Source of the DNA: Myxococcaceae bacterium
GTDB taxonomy: Bacteria; Myxococcota; Myxococcia; Myxococcales; Myxococcaceae
Length of the DNA: 36,295 bases
Assembly: GCA_017881345.1 (NCBI GenBank)
Contig: JADGQZ010000029.1
Location: forward strand, 1 to 36,295
Direction of reading: 5' to 3'
The notes under the pieces are model-generated. The model ran no database searches. It was not told the origin of the DNA and saw only the letters and a list, made by a program, of their open reading frames with translations. Below, one piece after another: positions 36,226-36,295 of the stretch (position 1 is its first letter; each line of letters begins with the position of its first letter). The position numbers and the translations under genes are program-made.

Positions 36226-36295
36226 GCGTTGCCCTCGCCGGAGGGCTTCGGTGACGGGCTCGCGGCCGGTGGTGGCCCCGCAGCCGAGTCGGAGG
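36222..36295 (-). CDS. C-terminal tail of the preceding nuo gene, probably nuoI
   Basis: Only the last 23 codons are visible: SDSAAGPPPAASPSPKPSGEGNA, ending in TGA that overlaps the nuoJ GTG. The tail is low-complexity Pro/Ala/Ser. In the usual nuo order the gene before nuoJ is nuoI, and NuoI proteins of this group can carry such tails; nothing in the visible part proves it. Confidence 0.5.
   Translation of the reverse strand, partial: SDSAAGPPPAASPSPKPSGEGNA

Overview
The window is very GC-rich, densely packed bacterial chromosome. Its gene content suggests a Myxococcota relative of the Anaeromyxobacter type: a complete-looking nuo operon, a single-chain pyruvate:ferredoxin oxidoreductase, a three-subunit (CAB) succinate dehydrogenase/fumarate reductase and LutABC lactate oxidation. 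This taxonomic guess rests on gene content, GC and gene style, not on a database search. No rRNA, tRNA, CRISPR array, transposase or phage gene was seen.

Layout. (1) 1-3198, minus: the first 1066 residues of a lipoprotein alpha-2-macroglobulin. (2) 3337-7001: a lactate-oxidation locus on minus (lutA, lutB, lutC) followed by a TMEM175-like channel gene, with one small Cys-rich ORF on plus between lutA and lutB. (3) 7082-7684, plus: an outer-membrane beta-barrel protein. (4) 7685-10205, minus: sucC-sucD-ndk. (5) 10231-11508, plus: a polytopic GT87-like glycosyltransferase. (6) 11509-15009, minus: sdhC-sdhA-sdhB. (7) 15010-15794: a 785-bp gene-free stretch with five stem-loops and an 80-bp direct repeat. 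(8) 15795-18052, minus: icd-mdh, divergent from gltA (plus, 18174-19481), which is followed by a zinc-ribbon/acidic-tail protein and an exported bifunctional-nuclease-fold protein ending in a good hairpin terminator. (9) 20687-22493, plus: pyk and a small YCII-like protein. (10) 22608-28934, minus: nifJ/por, a dihydroorotate-dehydrogenase-like gene, a TlpA-type thioredoxin and a membrane protein with an HEGLGH motif. (11) 29068-30559, plus: an alpha/beta hydrolase and a hemerythrin. (12) 30581-36295, minus: nuoJKLMN with the tail of the preceding gene, probably nuoI.

Together these genes make a central-carbon and electron-transfer neighbourhood. Pyruvate is supplied by pyruvate kinase and the Lut proteins and oxidised by PFOR. 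Acetyl-CoA enters the TCA cycle through GltA, Icd, SucCD, SdhCAB and Mdh, and electrons reach the quinone pool through Sdh and complex I. Aconitase, fumarase and a 2-oxoglutarate-oxidising enzyme are not in the window.

The least explained signals are the hairpin/repeat array between sdhC and mdh, the DHOD-like protein next to PFOR that lacks the catalytic Cys/Ser, and the membrane protein with a nonstandard HExxxH motif.
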